DNA from: Abditibacteriaceae bacterium
GTDB taxonomy: Bacteria; Armatimonadota; Abditibacteriia; Abditibacteriales; Abditibacteriaceae
Reading direction: 5' to 3'
Assembly (NCBI GenBank): GCA_019239895.1
Contig: JAFAZH010000033.1
Location: 110,977-174,976 of the forward strand
DNA length: 64,000 bases
The translations under genes and the position numbers were made by a program. Below, piece after piece: positions 55,451 through 63,010 of the stretch (position 1 is its first letter; each line of letters opens with the position of its first letter). The notes beneath the pieces are model-generated. The model searched no databases. It had not been told where the DNA came from and worked only from the letters and a program-made list of their open reading frames with translations.

Positions 55451-55681
55451 ATGGCTAACGTAACTCAGAAACACGTCCAAGAGGTTTTAGTTAAGCAAGT
55501 AGCACAACAAGCGGCTGATATAGTGCGCCAACAGGCAGCCCAACAAGCGGCGATAGCCCGCACTGGCAGCCCGGAACCATCCGCGCAAAACAGTGGCTAT
55601 TATGACGAGAGCGGCCATTGGCAAGGGTATCTCCGTTGTGATGTGGATGCGTTTAATTCAGGTAAGAAATACGGGCCTTAA
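55451..55681 (+). CDS. Tandem paralogue 2 (NVTQKHVQEV family)
   Basis: 76 residues; AAAGGA upstream. Same plan as the first copy (ANVTQKHVQEVLVKQ, AIARTGSPEP, GYYDESGHWQGYLRCDVD). Confidence 0.7.
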   Translation: MANVTQKHVQEVLVKQVAQQAADIVRQQAAQQAAIARTGSPEPSAQNSGYYDESGHWQGYLRCDVDAFNSGKKYGP

Positions 55682-55708
55682 AGGGGCTATAGAAAAGAGG
55701 ATACAGAC

Positions 55709-55942
55709 ATGAGCAATGTCATACAAAAGCACGTTCAGGAAGTTTTAGTTGAGCAGACCGCCAGAGTCGTGATGCAGCGCCTCAAAAGCGAATCTGCAAA
55801 CCAAGCGGCAATAGCCCGCACTGGCAGCCCTGACCCTACTACGCCCACTGGTTTCTATGATGCTGAGGGTCGTTACCGGCGTTACGAGGTTGTAGGCGAC
55901 CCGGTAGGCGTCTACCCAGTGCGCAATAGTTCCAATTTATAA
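55709..55942 (+). CDS. Tandem paralogue 3 (NVTQKHVQEV family)
   Basis: 77 residues; GAGG upstream. N-terminus SNVIQKHVQEVLVEQ and AIARTGSPDP are kept, but the C-terminus has diverged (GFYDAEGRYRRYEVVGD). Confidence 0.68.
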   Translation: MSNVIQKHVQEVLVEQTARVVMQRLKSESANQAAIARTGSPDPTTPTGFYDAEGRYRRYEVVGDPVGVYPVRNSSNL

Positions 55943-55957
55943 GGGGAGGTTGTGCCA

Positions 55958-56179
55958 ATGACAATAGGCGATCAGATATTAGAGCATCTTGAACAAATCA
56001 ATAAAAATTCTGGTATTACGGCTGAGAACACGGCCTATCTAAAAGAGATTTACGAATTGATGGATAGGTTTCTCAGCACGCCGCGTCCGCTCTCAGATGA
56101 AGATGTAGAGTGGGTAGCAGCCGCCGTAGTGCGCCAACTGAGAGCAGATGAAGAAAATTTTATAGCTCGTTTATCGTAG
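55958..56179 (+). CDS. Small helical protein of the tail-like module
   Basis: 73 residues from MTIGDQILEHL, with GGGGAGG 8 nt upstream; a GTG at 55952 is possible. Helical, possibly coiled-coil. Function unknown. Confidence 0.6.
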   Translation: MTIGDQILEHLEQINKNSGITAENTAYLKEIYELMDRFLSTPRPLSDEDVEWVAAAVVRQLRADEENFIARLS

Positions 56180-56209
56180 CTCATTAACAATTTACAGGGA
56201 GATTAGATT

Positions 56210-56803
56210 ATGTCAGACGAAAACACGCCCCAACTTCCGCCAGATGTTCAGGCTGCATGGGAGGCTCAAGAGCAAGGCGTTAATGTGCCCCCGCTACGGC
56301 AACAAGTGCAGGACGTGCCAAGCATGGCGGTTAATCCGCCACAGCAACGCAAGCGATCACCGTTTCGCTCCTCTCGCAACTTTGTGGCGGGAGAAATTAC
56401 CATCCAAGATACCACCTATGGTTACAGAGAGCTAGACGACAACCTGGAAAAGTGGATGCAGGAGCGCCGCCAGTGGTTAGCCGATAAGTTGGGTATCACG
56501 CTTGAGGCATTGGACAGCGATAATTTCAAGGGTGCTAAACCTGATGAACTCGCCAAGCTCAATGACCATTTAGAAGAGACCTATAATCTCTTGCTCTCTG
56601 GCCCAACTCCCGATATTCGCGGCGTGTTGGTGGAATGGGACGCAGAAGATGATAACGGCGATATTGTTCCTATTAACAAAGAGAACGTAAGCGATTTAGG
56701 TTTTGAAATTAAATCGCAACTGGCTGACCATGTGAAGGCTTCTACCCTGCTGGGGGTAGGGCAAGGGCAATACTTTCGCGGACGCAATAACGGCGCTCGT
56801 TGA
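56210..56803 (+). CDS. Tail assembly chaperone-like protein, upstream (G-like) frame
   Basis: 197 residues; GGGAG upstream. A Pro/Gln-rich N-terminus, then a helical domain (YGYRELDDNLEKWMQERRQW, KLNDHLEETYNLLLSG). It ends just before a second, start-less open frame that runs directly into the tape-measure-like gene. This G/GT layout is typical of long-tailed phages, where the extended product chaperones the tape measure. The short form ends GRNNGAR. Confidence 0.68.
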   Translation: MSDENTPQLPPDVQAAWEAQEQGVNVPPLRQQVQDVPSMAVNPPQQRKRSPFRSSRNFVAGEITIQDTTYGYRELDDNLEKWMQERRQWLADKLGITLEALDSDNFKGAKPDELAKLNDHLEETYNLLLSGPTPDIRGVLVEWDAEDDNGDIVPINKENVSDLGFEIKSQLADHVKASTLLGVGQGQYFRGRNNGAR

Positions 56804-57083
56804 AGGTGAATGCCAGGGCCGTGACATTGAATATTACGCCGAATGGCGGCCTGATTGGTGGGGCTACCTTCAAGACTCCATTATCTTAGACCGTCAAGGC
56901 GCGGGCGCGGCGGCGCTCTATGGTATGGAGACTCAAAGCGAATACTGGCAGCAAGCGCAAAAAATGCTGTCATTGATCTGGAAACAGCGCGATTTAAGGG
57001 CGGTCAAGGATGCAATGGACTTTGCTATAGAAACCGCCAAAGAAGCCGCCAAAGTCCCGCAGTGCGTGTTTATGACAAGGTAA
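56760..57083 (+). CDS. Tail assembly chaperone-like, frameshift extension (T-like frame)
   Basis: A frame in +1 relative to the upstream gene, open from 56760 to the TAA at 57081, coding for VEGECQGRDIEYYAEWRP, then a tryptophan-rich segment and AAKVPQCVFMTR. It has no ATG, GTG or TTG for the first 55 codons or so. A slip at TTT C (56774-56777) would join it to residue 189 of the upstream protein, giving a product of about 290 residues. Six nt separate it from the tape-measure-like gene. Confidence 0.65.
   Translation, partial: GKGNTFADAITALVEGECQGRDIEYYAEWRPDWWGYLQDSIILDRQGAGAAALYGMETQSEYWQQAQKMLSLIWKQRDLRAVKDAMDFAIETAKEAAKVPQCVFMTR
56774..56777 (+). promoter_or_regulatory. Candidate +1 ribosomal frameshift site
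   Basis: In the allowed window 56760-56803 the codon TTT followed by C lets tRNA-Phe re-pair on TTC one base further. CGT TGA at the end of the upstream frame is a weaker alternative. Confidence 0.45.
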
Positions 57084-57089
57084 ATAATC

Positions 57090-59624
57090 ATGCTACCCTA
57101 CAGTCAAAAAGACATTCAGGATACAATACAAATCCTGCAAGGTCGCACGGGCTTAACAGTGCGTTATAGCAGTGCGGGTGGCTTCTCGTTTCATAACCCG
57201 GCAGACGGTAAGCGTGTTGCTCCACCGATTCAGCAACGCGATGCGTTTGACCTCTTAGAACAAACGCATCTCCGCAATAATCCACCTCCCCCACTTCCCC
57301 CACCTAACCCCTACAATGCCCCAACACCGGGCGGCTCATCGGGTGGCACTGACACCTCTTCTCCTACCTACATTCCCCCAGTGCTTCCAAGTGGCAACGG
57401 GAATAGTGGGGGTAGAAACAATTCAGGCGGGGGGAACGGTGGTGCTTCTCGCACTGGTCTGTTTAACCAAATCTTTCGGGGCCGCAATGACACCCGTTTT
57501 TTAGAACGTGGCATTGCTTCAATCTTTAGCGATGATGATGTAGCAATAGCGGCGGCGACGGGCGCGGTCACTGGCACAGTCTTTAATGTGCGCAACGCTG
57601 GCAGAGTGGGAGAGCAAGCCGCCACTACCCTCTTAACTGGTTTTAAGACTGGCGTTACGGGCTTTACGGCTCCTATGCGCGAAGCGGCGGGCAACTTAAT
57701 TTCTGCTTTTCTGGAACCGTTTGGAGGGTCAGGGCAGGCAACACAGCGACTTACGGAGCGCGTTGGTAGCGCAGTTAGTGGTATTTTTGACACGGCTTTT
57801 GAGGGTATTGGTGGACTGCTCAAAACGGGTAGCAAATTAGTCGGAACTGGTGTAGGTTTAGCCGGGGCCGGTGGCGGCGCGTTGATCGGCGGCGTGATTG
57901 CCGGGCCTGCTGGCATTCTGTCTGGGGCCGTTATTGGCTCAACCATAGGCGTATTGGTGTCTAAGGCACTGGGAGCCGTTACAGACCTATTTGGCGGCAT
58001 TCTGGGCACTATAGGCAAGTTTGCGGGGGAAGTTGGCGGCGTGGTGGCAGAGGGGCTAAGGTCGGCCATAGACATCCTGAAAGATGATTTTACCTCACTG
58101 CTCCGTCAAGCTAAATCAGCTTTAGACCTTTCTCAACAATCGGGTTTATCATTGGCAACCTCACAGAATGCCATAGTTGAAGGCATGGCCTTTGGTATTC
58201 CTGCTGACAAAATACCGCATCAAAATAGCTATCTGCAAGGCATGATGTCCCGTAGTATCTACGGTGGTAGTGGTGATAACTCAGCAGAAGATATAGCCGC
58301 TTTCCGGCAGTGGTATCGCCAACGTAGTGCGGGCGGTGGTGTTAATCTGCTCATGGCGCAGAACATGGCAGGGGTGGTAGGCAAAGAAAACTATATCGGC
58401 GCAGCCATGATGCCAGACGCGCTGTTTAATCGCCAGCAAACCACCTCACAAGCCCTGCAAAGTGCCTTCAATCTTAGACCTGATGAAATAGCGGCGGCGG
58501 GCCAAGCATTGCAAGGCACCTTGAACCTATTAGGCGAGTTCGCAGAGCTATTAAAAACGCGTTTGGCGGCTGACGCTTTGCCCTACATCAACCATGCCTT
58601 AGAATTTACGATTGGCTTGCTTAAAGAGCATTCGTCGCAAATCGCAGAAATGCTCAAAACGGGGGTTACGACTGGCTTCGATTACCTGGAACGTTTCGCA
58701 AAATTCATGTATGCCGACTTCCCTTTTGTGATGGCAGAGGCCGCTAAGTCTGTGCTGCACTTCTTAGCCATTGTTGCAGAGGCAACGCCAGTTTTATTTA
58801 AGACGCTTAAAGAGGATGCTAAAAATGTTGCGTCTACAGTGAAGGGAGCAGTTCACACCGCTACCACTGTCGGCCATGCCGTTGATTGGGTGCGCAGACT
58901 GGGCGGCGGTGGTGACACGCCAGATACAACCGTAAATGCAGATATGGGCGGCGGCTCATTAGACATTTTGAAGGGCGTTGGAAAGTTGGCAGTAGGAGCA
59001 TGGGTAGCGCGTCAGTTAGGCGGGGCTGCCCTACGCGGCGTTGGCAACCTGCTAACAGGTGGTGCCGGTGGCTATGGGCTTGGACTCAGGATAGGCACCG
59101 GGTTGCGCACAGTTGCACCACTGCTTACAAATCCCCTGGTTGCAATTCCTGCCCTTACCGTTGGTTTAGGCTATGGTGCTGCCTGGATGAAATTCCGCCA
59201 TGATATGCAGCCCTGGGATATAGCACAAGCGCAAACTGCTGAGTATCAATCAAAACTCTCGCACATGTCATCCGATCAACGTCGCGCTTTGCTCTTTCAC
59301 TTGGGGCCTTCACAGCACCCATCTAACCCCATCTTAGATTACTTGGGGATGCCAACACCTGCTTATAAGCAGGGGCAGAATCCTTTCTTGGACTACATTA
59401 AAGCGGCTTATAACACAGTAGATGCCAAGGAGAGAAGCTTAGGCAGTATCGCAGAAAGAGAGCGCAATTTTGACAATGCATTATTGCATGACATTGCACA
59501 TAACACGAAACGGGCGGCGGATAGCCTGGAGAGACGGCAACGGAGTAGCGGCGGCGATCTGCGCACTAAGGCACGGTTTAGTGACTATGTTGCTGAGGAT
59601 ATGTTAGATGACATTCTGAGATAA
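57090..59624 (+). CDS. Tape-measure-like protein
   Basis: 844 residues. After a Pro/Gly/Asn-rich region (about 70-120) come long helical and Gly/Ala-rich hydrophobic stretches (GVGLAGAGGGALIGGVIAG, GAVIGSTIGVLVSKALGAV; another cluster around 620-690) that are typical of tail tape-measure proteins, which set tail length and pass through the host membrane. Its place right after a chaperone frameshift pair supports this. The usual distal-tail genes do not follow; they precede it, which is unusual. Confidence 0.7.
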   Translation: MLPYSQKDIQDTIQILQGRTGLTVRYSSAGGFSFHNPADGKRVAPPIQQRDAFDLLEQTHLRNNPPPPLPPPNPYNAPTPGGSSGGTDTSSPTYIPPVLPSGNGNSGGRNNSGGGNGGASRTGLFNQIFRGRNDTRFLERGIASIFSDDDVAIAAATGAVTGTVFNVRNAGRVGEQAATTLLTGFKTGVTGFTAPMREAAGNLISAFLEPFGGSGQATQRLTERVGSAVSGIFDTAFEGIGGLLKTGSKLVGTGVGLAGAGGGALIGGVIAGPAGILSGAVIGSTIGVLVSKALGAVTDLFGGILGTIGKFAGEVGGVVAEGLRSAIDILKDDFTSLLRQAKSALDLSQQSGLSLATSQNAIVEGMAFGIPADKIPHQNSYLQGMMSRSIYGGSGDNSAEDIAAFRQWYRQRSAGGGVNLLMAQNMAGVVGKENYIGAAMMPDALFNRQQTTSQALQSAFNLRPDEIAAAGQALQGTLNLLGEFAELLKTRLAADALPYINHALEFTIGLLKEHSSQIAEMLKTGVTTGFDYLERFAKFMYADFPFVMAEAAKSVLHFLAIVAEATPVLFKTLKEDAKNVASTVKGAVHTATTVGHAVDWVRRLGGGGDTPDTTVNADMGGGSLDILKGVGKLAVGAWVARQLGGAALRGVGNLLTGGAGGYGLGLRIGTGLRTVAPLLTNPLVAIPALTVGLGYGAAWMKFRHDMQPWDIAQAQTAEYQSKLSHMSSDQRRALLFHLGPSQHPSNPILDYLGMPTPAYKQGQNPFLDYIKAAYNTVDAKERSLGSIAERERNFDNALLHDIAHNTKRAADSLERRQRSSGGDLRTKARFSDYVAEDMLDDILR

Positions 59625-59900
59625 CTACTCTTTCCAGCGATGAGACGACGGGTAAGAAGTGGGCGGCGGTGTTTCGGTAGGGCGGGTCTCAAGTTCAGAT
59701 TTCGGGCACGGTATTGAGCGGTGATTGTTAGCTATTGCTACTAACAAAGCAACAACGGCCATACATATTCCGCCGCGTATTGCCCCGTTTAACCAGTCAG
59801 TTAGTCCCCCGGCAATAGCACCGGCTATTGCTCCGACAACAAAACCCACAATTGTAGCAGTTATGAGATTAAATTCAGCGTAGCCTTTTAGTTCACTCAT
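59625..59900 (-). CDS. Small two-helix membrane protein with leaderless-type promoter
   Basis: 91 residues with two Gly/Ala-rich helices (GFVVGAIAGAIAGGL, GICMAVVALLVAIA) and a Pro/Thr tail. On the minus strand TAAAAT is followed by AGCGGGT and the ATG, the same start context as the cassettes at 40447 and 63517. Ends 1 bp from the tape-measure gene stop. Confidence 0.6.
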   Translation of the reverse strand: MSELKGYAEFNLITATIVGFVVGAIAGAIAGGLTDWLNGAIRGGICMAVVALLVAIANNHRSIPCPKSELETRPTETPPPTSYPSSHRWKE

Positions 59901-59936
59901 ACCCGCTATTTTATAGCTGTGGGGGGAATTTAGCTA

Positions 59937-59964
59937 TTCTCACTTGCAACGTTTCAAGTGAGAA
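59937..59964. repeat. Element palindrome, copy 4
   Basis: 28 bp, one mismatch; identical to copy 3. Confidence 0.9.
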
Positions 59965-60017
59965 ACCAGTTATTGTAATACATCAATGCGATACTTTTAC
60001 CTCAATTTTAAGTTAGC

Positions 60018-60041
60018 CTCACTTGCAACGTTTCAAGTGAG
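60018..60041. repeat. Element palindrome, copy 5
   Basis: 24 bp, half sites CTCACTTGCAAC and GTTTCAAGTGAG; 79 bp centre to centre from copy 4. Confidence 0.88.
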
Positions 60042-60465
60042 AATTACCCTGACAAGCTATTTTAGCGGTGCGCCTCTATGAAGAGGCGGTGCATTATTTA
60101 CCTGCACATTAACCAACCACCAGCACCCTTTTATGTTGCTCTCAGTTGCGCGCTATGCCACCTTCATCACGCGATAATAGCGGCGGCGCACGAGTGGGCT
60201 TGAATGCAGATCGTGGCTTAAAAGGGCAGGAAACGCAAAGTTTGCAAGGGTAGGTTAAAGGTGTAGCAGTATGAACCTTTAAGCCTTAAAGCTATCAATT
60301 CTGCAAAATATCTATGGGCAGGCTCTTAGGTTACATTAATAGCTGCTAAGTGTGGGCATCGGCTGTATAACTTTAAGCCTTATCTTTGGCGGGTAAGATA
60401 ATAGTCAGTATAAAAAACAAAAGTGAGTCTTGCACTACTCTCTTAAATAATGGCTCTATGGAGCG

Positions 60466-60495
60466 TTTCTCACTTGAAACGTTTCAAGTGAGAAA
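60466..60495. repeat. Element palindrome, copy 6
   Basis: Perfect 30-bp palindrome, half site TTTCTCACTTGAAAC. Confidence 0.9.
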
Positions 60496-60576
60496 CTTAG
60501 GATTTTCGTGTCTCAAGAGCTTAAGACCATCTTCCTCTATGCCTCTCTGAAGCCTGGTATTATGCAGCAGGGCGTA

Positions 60577-60803
60577 TTTGCCGGAATTTGCCGAATATCG
60601 CCGCGTTTTCGCAAATTCTCGCAAAATCTCGCAGTGCCAAATGAACTTCAAAAGTTGCAGGATGTTGCAGGATGTTGCAGTTCCAGAGCGCACTTTGGCT
60701 ACCTTCTGATGAGGGAGTTTTGCCAGTTTTACCACCTAACTTTAAGGGTTAAATTTCGCAGTTTCCGCAGCCACATGAACCCAGTTTCCTGACATTTCTG
60801 ACA
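60577..60803. repeat. Spaced short-word arrays, block 1
   Basis: TTTGCCG-like words at 60577, 60587, 60597; TCGCA at 60609, 60619, 60629; TTGCAG at 60655, 60665, 60675: each set three times at 10-bp steps. Two-copy sets with 9-bp steps follow (CGCAG at 60757 and 60766; TGACA at 60790 and 60799). Confidence 0.8.
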
Positions 60804-60958
60804 CAGTTGAGCGTGTGGGGGAAATGAGTTTTTTTAGTTTTTGACCTATATGGCCCTTTAGTTTCCGTAATTTTTCGGGTCAAAACAGGCTTTTCAGCCG
60901 CTTCATTTTCCGCGTTATGGGGTCTGGAATTTGAAACCGCAAAAATAGGTGAATGAAC

Positions 60959-61348
60959 ATGAATAATGCTACAGATAATGCCGCCAATACCCCACCGTGG
61001 CCAGGGGATAAGCTCAAAAAGTGTGTAGAAACTGAAGCAAAACGGCTCAATCGTGAGGTTGAGTGGGTTACTGAAGTGGTGAAGTTTGATGGGGTGATTG
61101 TCAGAGAGCGGCGCTGGTGGAACTTCGTTAAGCCTATACCCCCACCTAAGTTACCTAAGCTGCTAAAGTCAGAGCGTCCCTTCTGTGGCGCACGGTGCAG
61201 GGACGGCCATAGCTGTCGAGCGCGAGTAGTAGAAGATCGGCGGCGTTGCCGGATGCACGGCGGGCTATCCACCGGGCCGCGTTCGGAAGCTGGCCGGGAA
61301 CGCATCCGAGAGAGCAACCGAAGACGGGCAAAGCTTAAACAGGTCTAA
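60959..61348 (+). CDS. HGGxSTGP-motif zinc-binding-like protein
   Basis: 129 residues from MNNATDNAANTP, with AGGTGA upstream; ATG at 60953 is also possible. The C-terminal part CGARCRDGHSCRARVVEDRR followed by CRMHGGLSTGPRSEAGRERI is the small HGG-STGP domain often found in phages and mobile elements, with four cysteines and one histidine as likely zinc ligands. Function is not known. Confidence 0.75.
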   Translation: MNNATDNAANTPPWPGDKLKKCVETEAKRLNREVEWVTEVVKFDGVIVRERRWWNFVKPIPPPKLPKLLKSERPFCGARCRDGHSCRARVVEDRRRCRMHGGLSTGPRSEAGRERIRESNRRRAKLKQV

Positions 61349-61564
61349 CAACGCTTTGACCACAAATGCAGGTCAATGACTAATGTTAGAAATGCTAACA
61401 CTAAAATCCCCAGGGGTAAATTTGGCACAAATGCAGCCAAACTGAAGGACTTGTAAAAATGCCACAGCCACAGGTTAGCGTCACAAATGCAGGCGCAAAA
61501 AGAGAATTAGCTGTAGAAATGCAAGTGCAAAAACGCCCTGTGATACTTTTGAAGCTTGGTATGC

Positions 61565-61870
61565 AGCCGGTCGCATTTGCCGCGATTTGCCGAATATCGC
61601 CGCGCCAGAGCGAACTTTACAAGATTGGGGAGAATGTTCAAGTGGCACTATTTGGCAGAAAATGGCAGTGAAAAGTGTCACAAACTGTCGCTAAATGTCA
61701 GTCCAAATTGAGAAGATCACAGCGCAAAAGTCGGGAAAAACTGGGAATTTCTGGGAGTAGAAAGGGTGTCATCTATTGCCACTTGTTGCCGTTTGTTGCC
61801 GCAAAAACAGACCTACCCACTAAACGTTTGTGCGCAGTGAGAACCCCTGAAATGTCGCAAAATGTCGCAG
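61565..61870. repeat. Spaced short-word arrays, block 2
   Basis: TTTGCCG-like words (61565 on, the same array as in block 1); TGGCA at 61643, 61653, 61663; TGTC at 61676, 61686, 61696; GGGA at 61733, 61743, 61753; TTGCC at 61776, 61786, 61796; ATGTCGCA at 61852 and 61862. Every step is 10 bp. Confidence 0.85.
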
Positions 61871-61938
61871 AAAATCAGGCTTTCAAATGGACATCCAAGC
61901 GGCTGATAGCGGAACCGCCACTTTCCGCCAAGAGGATG

Positions 61939-61979
61939 CCATAGGGAGGCCCCTTACTATGTAAGGGGCCTCCCTATGG
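61939..61979. repeat. Perfect 19-bp stem hairpin
   Basis: CCATAGGGAGGCCCCTTAC and its exact complement around a 3-nt loop TAT. No T tract on either side, so not a classical terminator. Confidence 0.85.
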
Positions 61980-62038
61980 TGGGGTAAAGCTATTCAGGTT
62001 TCAAAACTTAAAATGAACCTGGCAAGGGTCTTGCACGT

Positions 62039-62077
62039 TGTATTAAAGTGCTATAAAGTGTATTAAAGTGTTATAAA
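62039..62077. repeat. 20-bp tandem repeat upstream of the toxin-antitoxin pair
   Basis: Two units TGTATTAAAGTGYTATAAA at 62039 and 62059. Further AAGTG words lie around. Could be an operator for the antitoxin or iterons. Confidence 0.6.
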
Positions 62078-62151
62078 CACTTGTAAAGCATAATCAAGTG
62101 GTGTAAACATAACTCAACGCATCGGCGTTAATGCTCGATAGGAGGGGCGAT

Positions 62152-62337
62152 ATGAAGAATAAAAATCATAACAATTTAGATTCACGCACAGAGCAGGCGA
62201 CTTTCATTGGCGAAGAGCATTGCCATGTTGAAGTATCCGCACGCGACTGGCAACATATCATCCAGGTTGCCGAATCTAACGAGATTAACCCTGCCCTGGC
62301 ACGGGCCGCGATGCGCTATGCTACTCCGAGCAAGTGA
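62152..62337 (+). CDS. Antitoxin-like protein paired with GNAT
   Basis: 61 residues from MKNKNHNNLDS, with AGGAGGGG upstream. The C-terminus VEVSARDWQHIIQVAESNEI followed by NPALARAAMRYA looks like the toxin-binding end of DUF1778-type antitoxins, but an RHH N-terminus is not clear. It overlaps the GNAT gene by 20 nt. Confidence 0.6.
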   Translation: MKNKNHNNLDSRTEQATFIGEEHCHVEVSARDWQHIIQVAESNEINPALARAAMRYATPSK

Positions 62338-62875
62338 AAAAATTCTCAAAGACGGAACTAAGATACTGATTCAGCGCCTCGAAGAGACCCATCATCGAGG
62401 CGCTTTCACTTGCTCAAGGCATCCTGTTTTAGCGGACTTTCTTAATAAGCACGCTCTTCAAAACGCCAATCTGGGACTCTCTCGCACCTACGTTGTTACT
62501 CTACCTGAATCCAATGACGTAATCGGCTTTTGCTCTTTATCCAACGGTTCCATATCGCCCAAAGTGTTACCCAATGAAGGTAAGGGGCTACCGCGTTATG
62601 ATCTCCCCACGGCTCACATTGGACGCTTCGCCATAGATGATAAGTGGCAGTGCAAAGGACTTGGCGGAACACTCTTGTTCTTTGCTCTTGAGGTCATTGT
62701 TGACGCTTCGGAGCGACTGGCCGCCTATGTGATTGATGTTTTTGCCAAAGATCAAGTTGCGGCAGATTTCTATATGCACAACGGCTTCTCACCTCTTAGA
62801 GATGATGCCCTCCATCTCTTTTTACCCATGAAACACGCCAAGATAGCACTCGCGGCTGCTAAGTCTGTAGAGTGA
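62318..62875 (+). CDS. GNAT acetyltransferase, TacT/AtaT toxin-like
   Basis: 185 residues from MLLRASEKILKDG. The GNAT acetyl-CoA site is IGRFAIDDKWQCKGLGGTLL (Q-x-x-G-x-G), followed by VDVFAKDQVAADFYMHNGF-like segment (VIDVFAKDQVAADFYMHNGF) with the catalytic Tyr, and a LFLPM end. GNAT toxins acetylate aminoacyl-tRNAs and stop translation. With the small upstream gene it forms a probable toxin-antitoxin pair that would keep the element in the population, located 100 bp from attR. Confidence 0.8.
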   Translation: MLLRASEKILKDGTKILIQRLEETHHRGAFTCSRHPVLADFLNKHALQNANLGLSRTYVVTLPESNDVIGFCSLSNGSISPKVLPNEGKGLPRYDLPTAHIGRFAIDDKWQCKGLGGTLLFFALEVIVDASERLAAYVIDVFAKDQVAADFYMHNGFSPLRDDALHLFLPMKHAKIALAAAKSVE

Positions 62876-62973
62876 AACTATCTCACACTGCCCTTTATTG
62901 TGCCTGTTAATCTGTTGATGGATGGCTTAGGCTCCTAATCTCCTAAATTATCAAGCTCTCAGAGAATCCGTAA

Positions 62974-63010
62974 ACACGTTTTAAGCGACTCACGAAGCGG
63001 CTAGGCTGGG
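62974..63010. other. attR junction of the integrated element
   Basis: Element arm ACACGTTTTAAGCGAC (62974-62989), core TCACGA (62990-62995), then host nth sequence reading RLGWV in the frame of the truncated gene. Confidence 0.85.

Larger units (their letters stand above)
59901..60958. other. Intergenic region with palindromes 4-6 and 10-bp arrays
   Basis: No gene accepted. It carries three palindrome copies and the first block of spaced short-word arrays (60566-60803). Short ORFs here follow from the repeats and differ in all frames. Confidence 0.55.
61349..62151. other. Non-coding repeat region with arrays, hairpin and tandem repeat
   Basis: Block 2 of the spaced arrays (61565-61870), a long hairpin (61939-61979) and a 20-bp tandem repeat (62039-62077). 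AAATGCA also recurs at about 61364, 61429, 61485 and 61517. No convincing gene. Confidence 0.55.
35985..62995. mobile_element. 27-kb integrative element inserted in nth, large serine recombinase type
   Basis: The boundaries are defined by the split host nth gene and the shared 6-bp core. Excising 27,011 bp restores an unbroken nth frame. The joined element ends form a 38-bp site with perfect 16-bp inverted arms. Cargo in order: complete nth, large serine recombinase, RHH regulator, small accessory genes and membrane-protein cassettes, P-loop ATPase, fused topoisomerase VI-like protein, tail-like module, HGG zinc protein, repeat arrays, and a GNAT toxin-antitoxin pair. No head, packaging, lysis or conjugation genes were recognised. 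Confidence 0.88.

Noticed and set aside
59937..60495. Repeated palindromes as a possible CRISPR array
   Set aside because: Spacing is irregular (79 bp, then about 450 bp), copies are few and no cas genes are present.
60508..61944. Several short ORFs between 60.5 and 61.9 kb as genes
   Set aside because: They run through the 10-bp-step arrays, share only words that come from the repeats, and lack start signals; only the HGGxSTGP gene at 60959-61348 is accepted.
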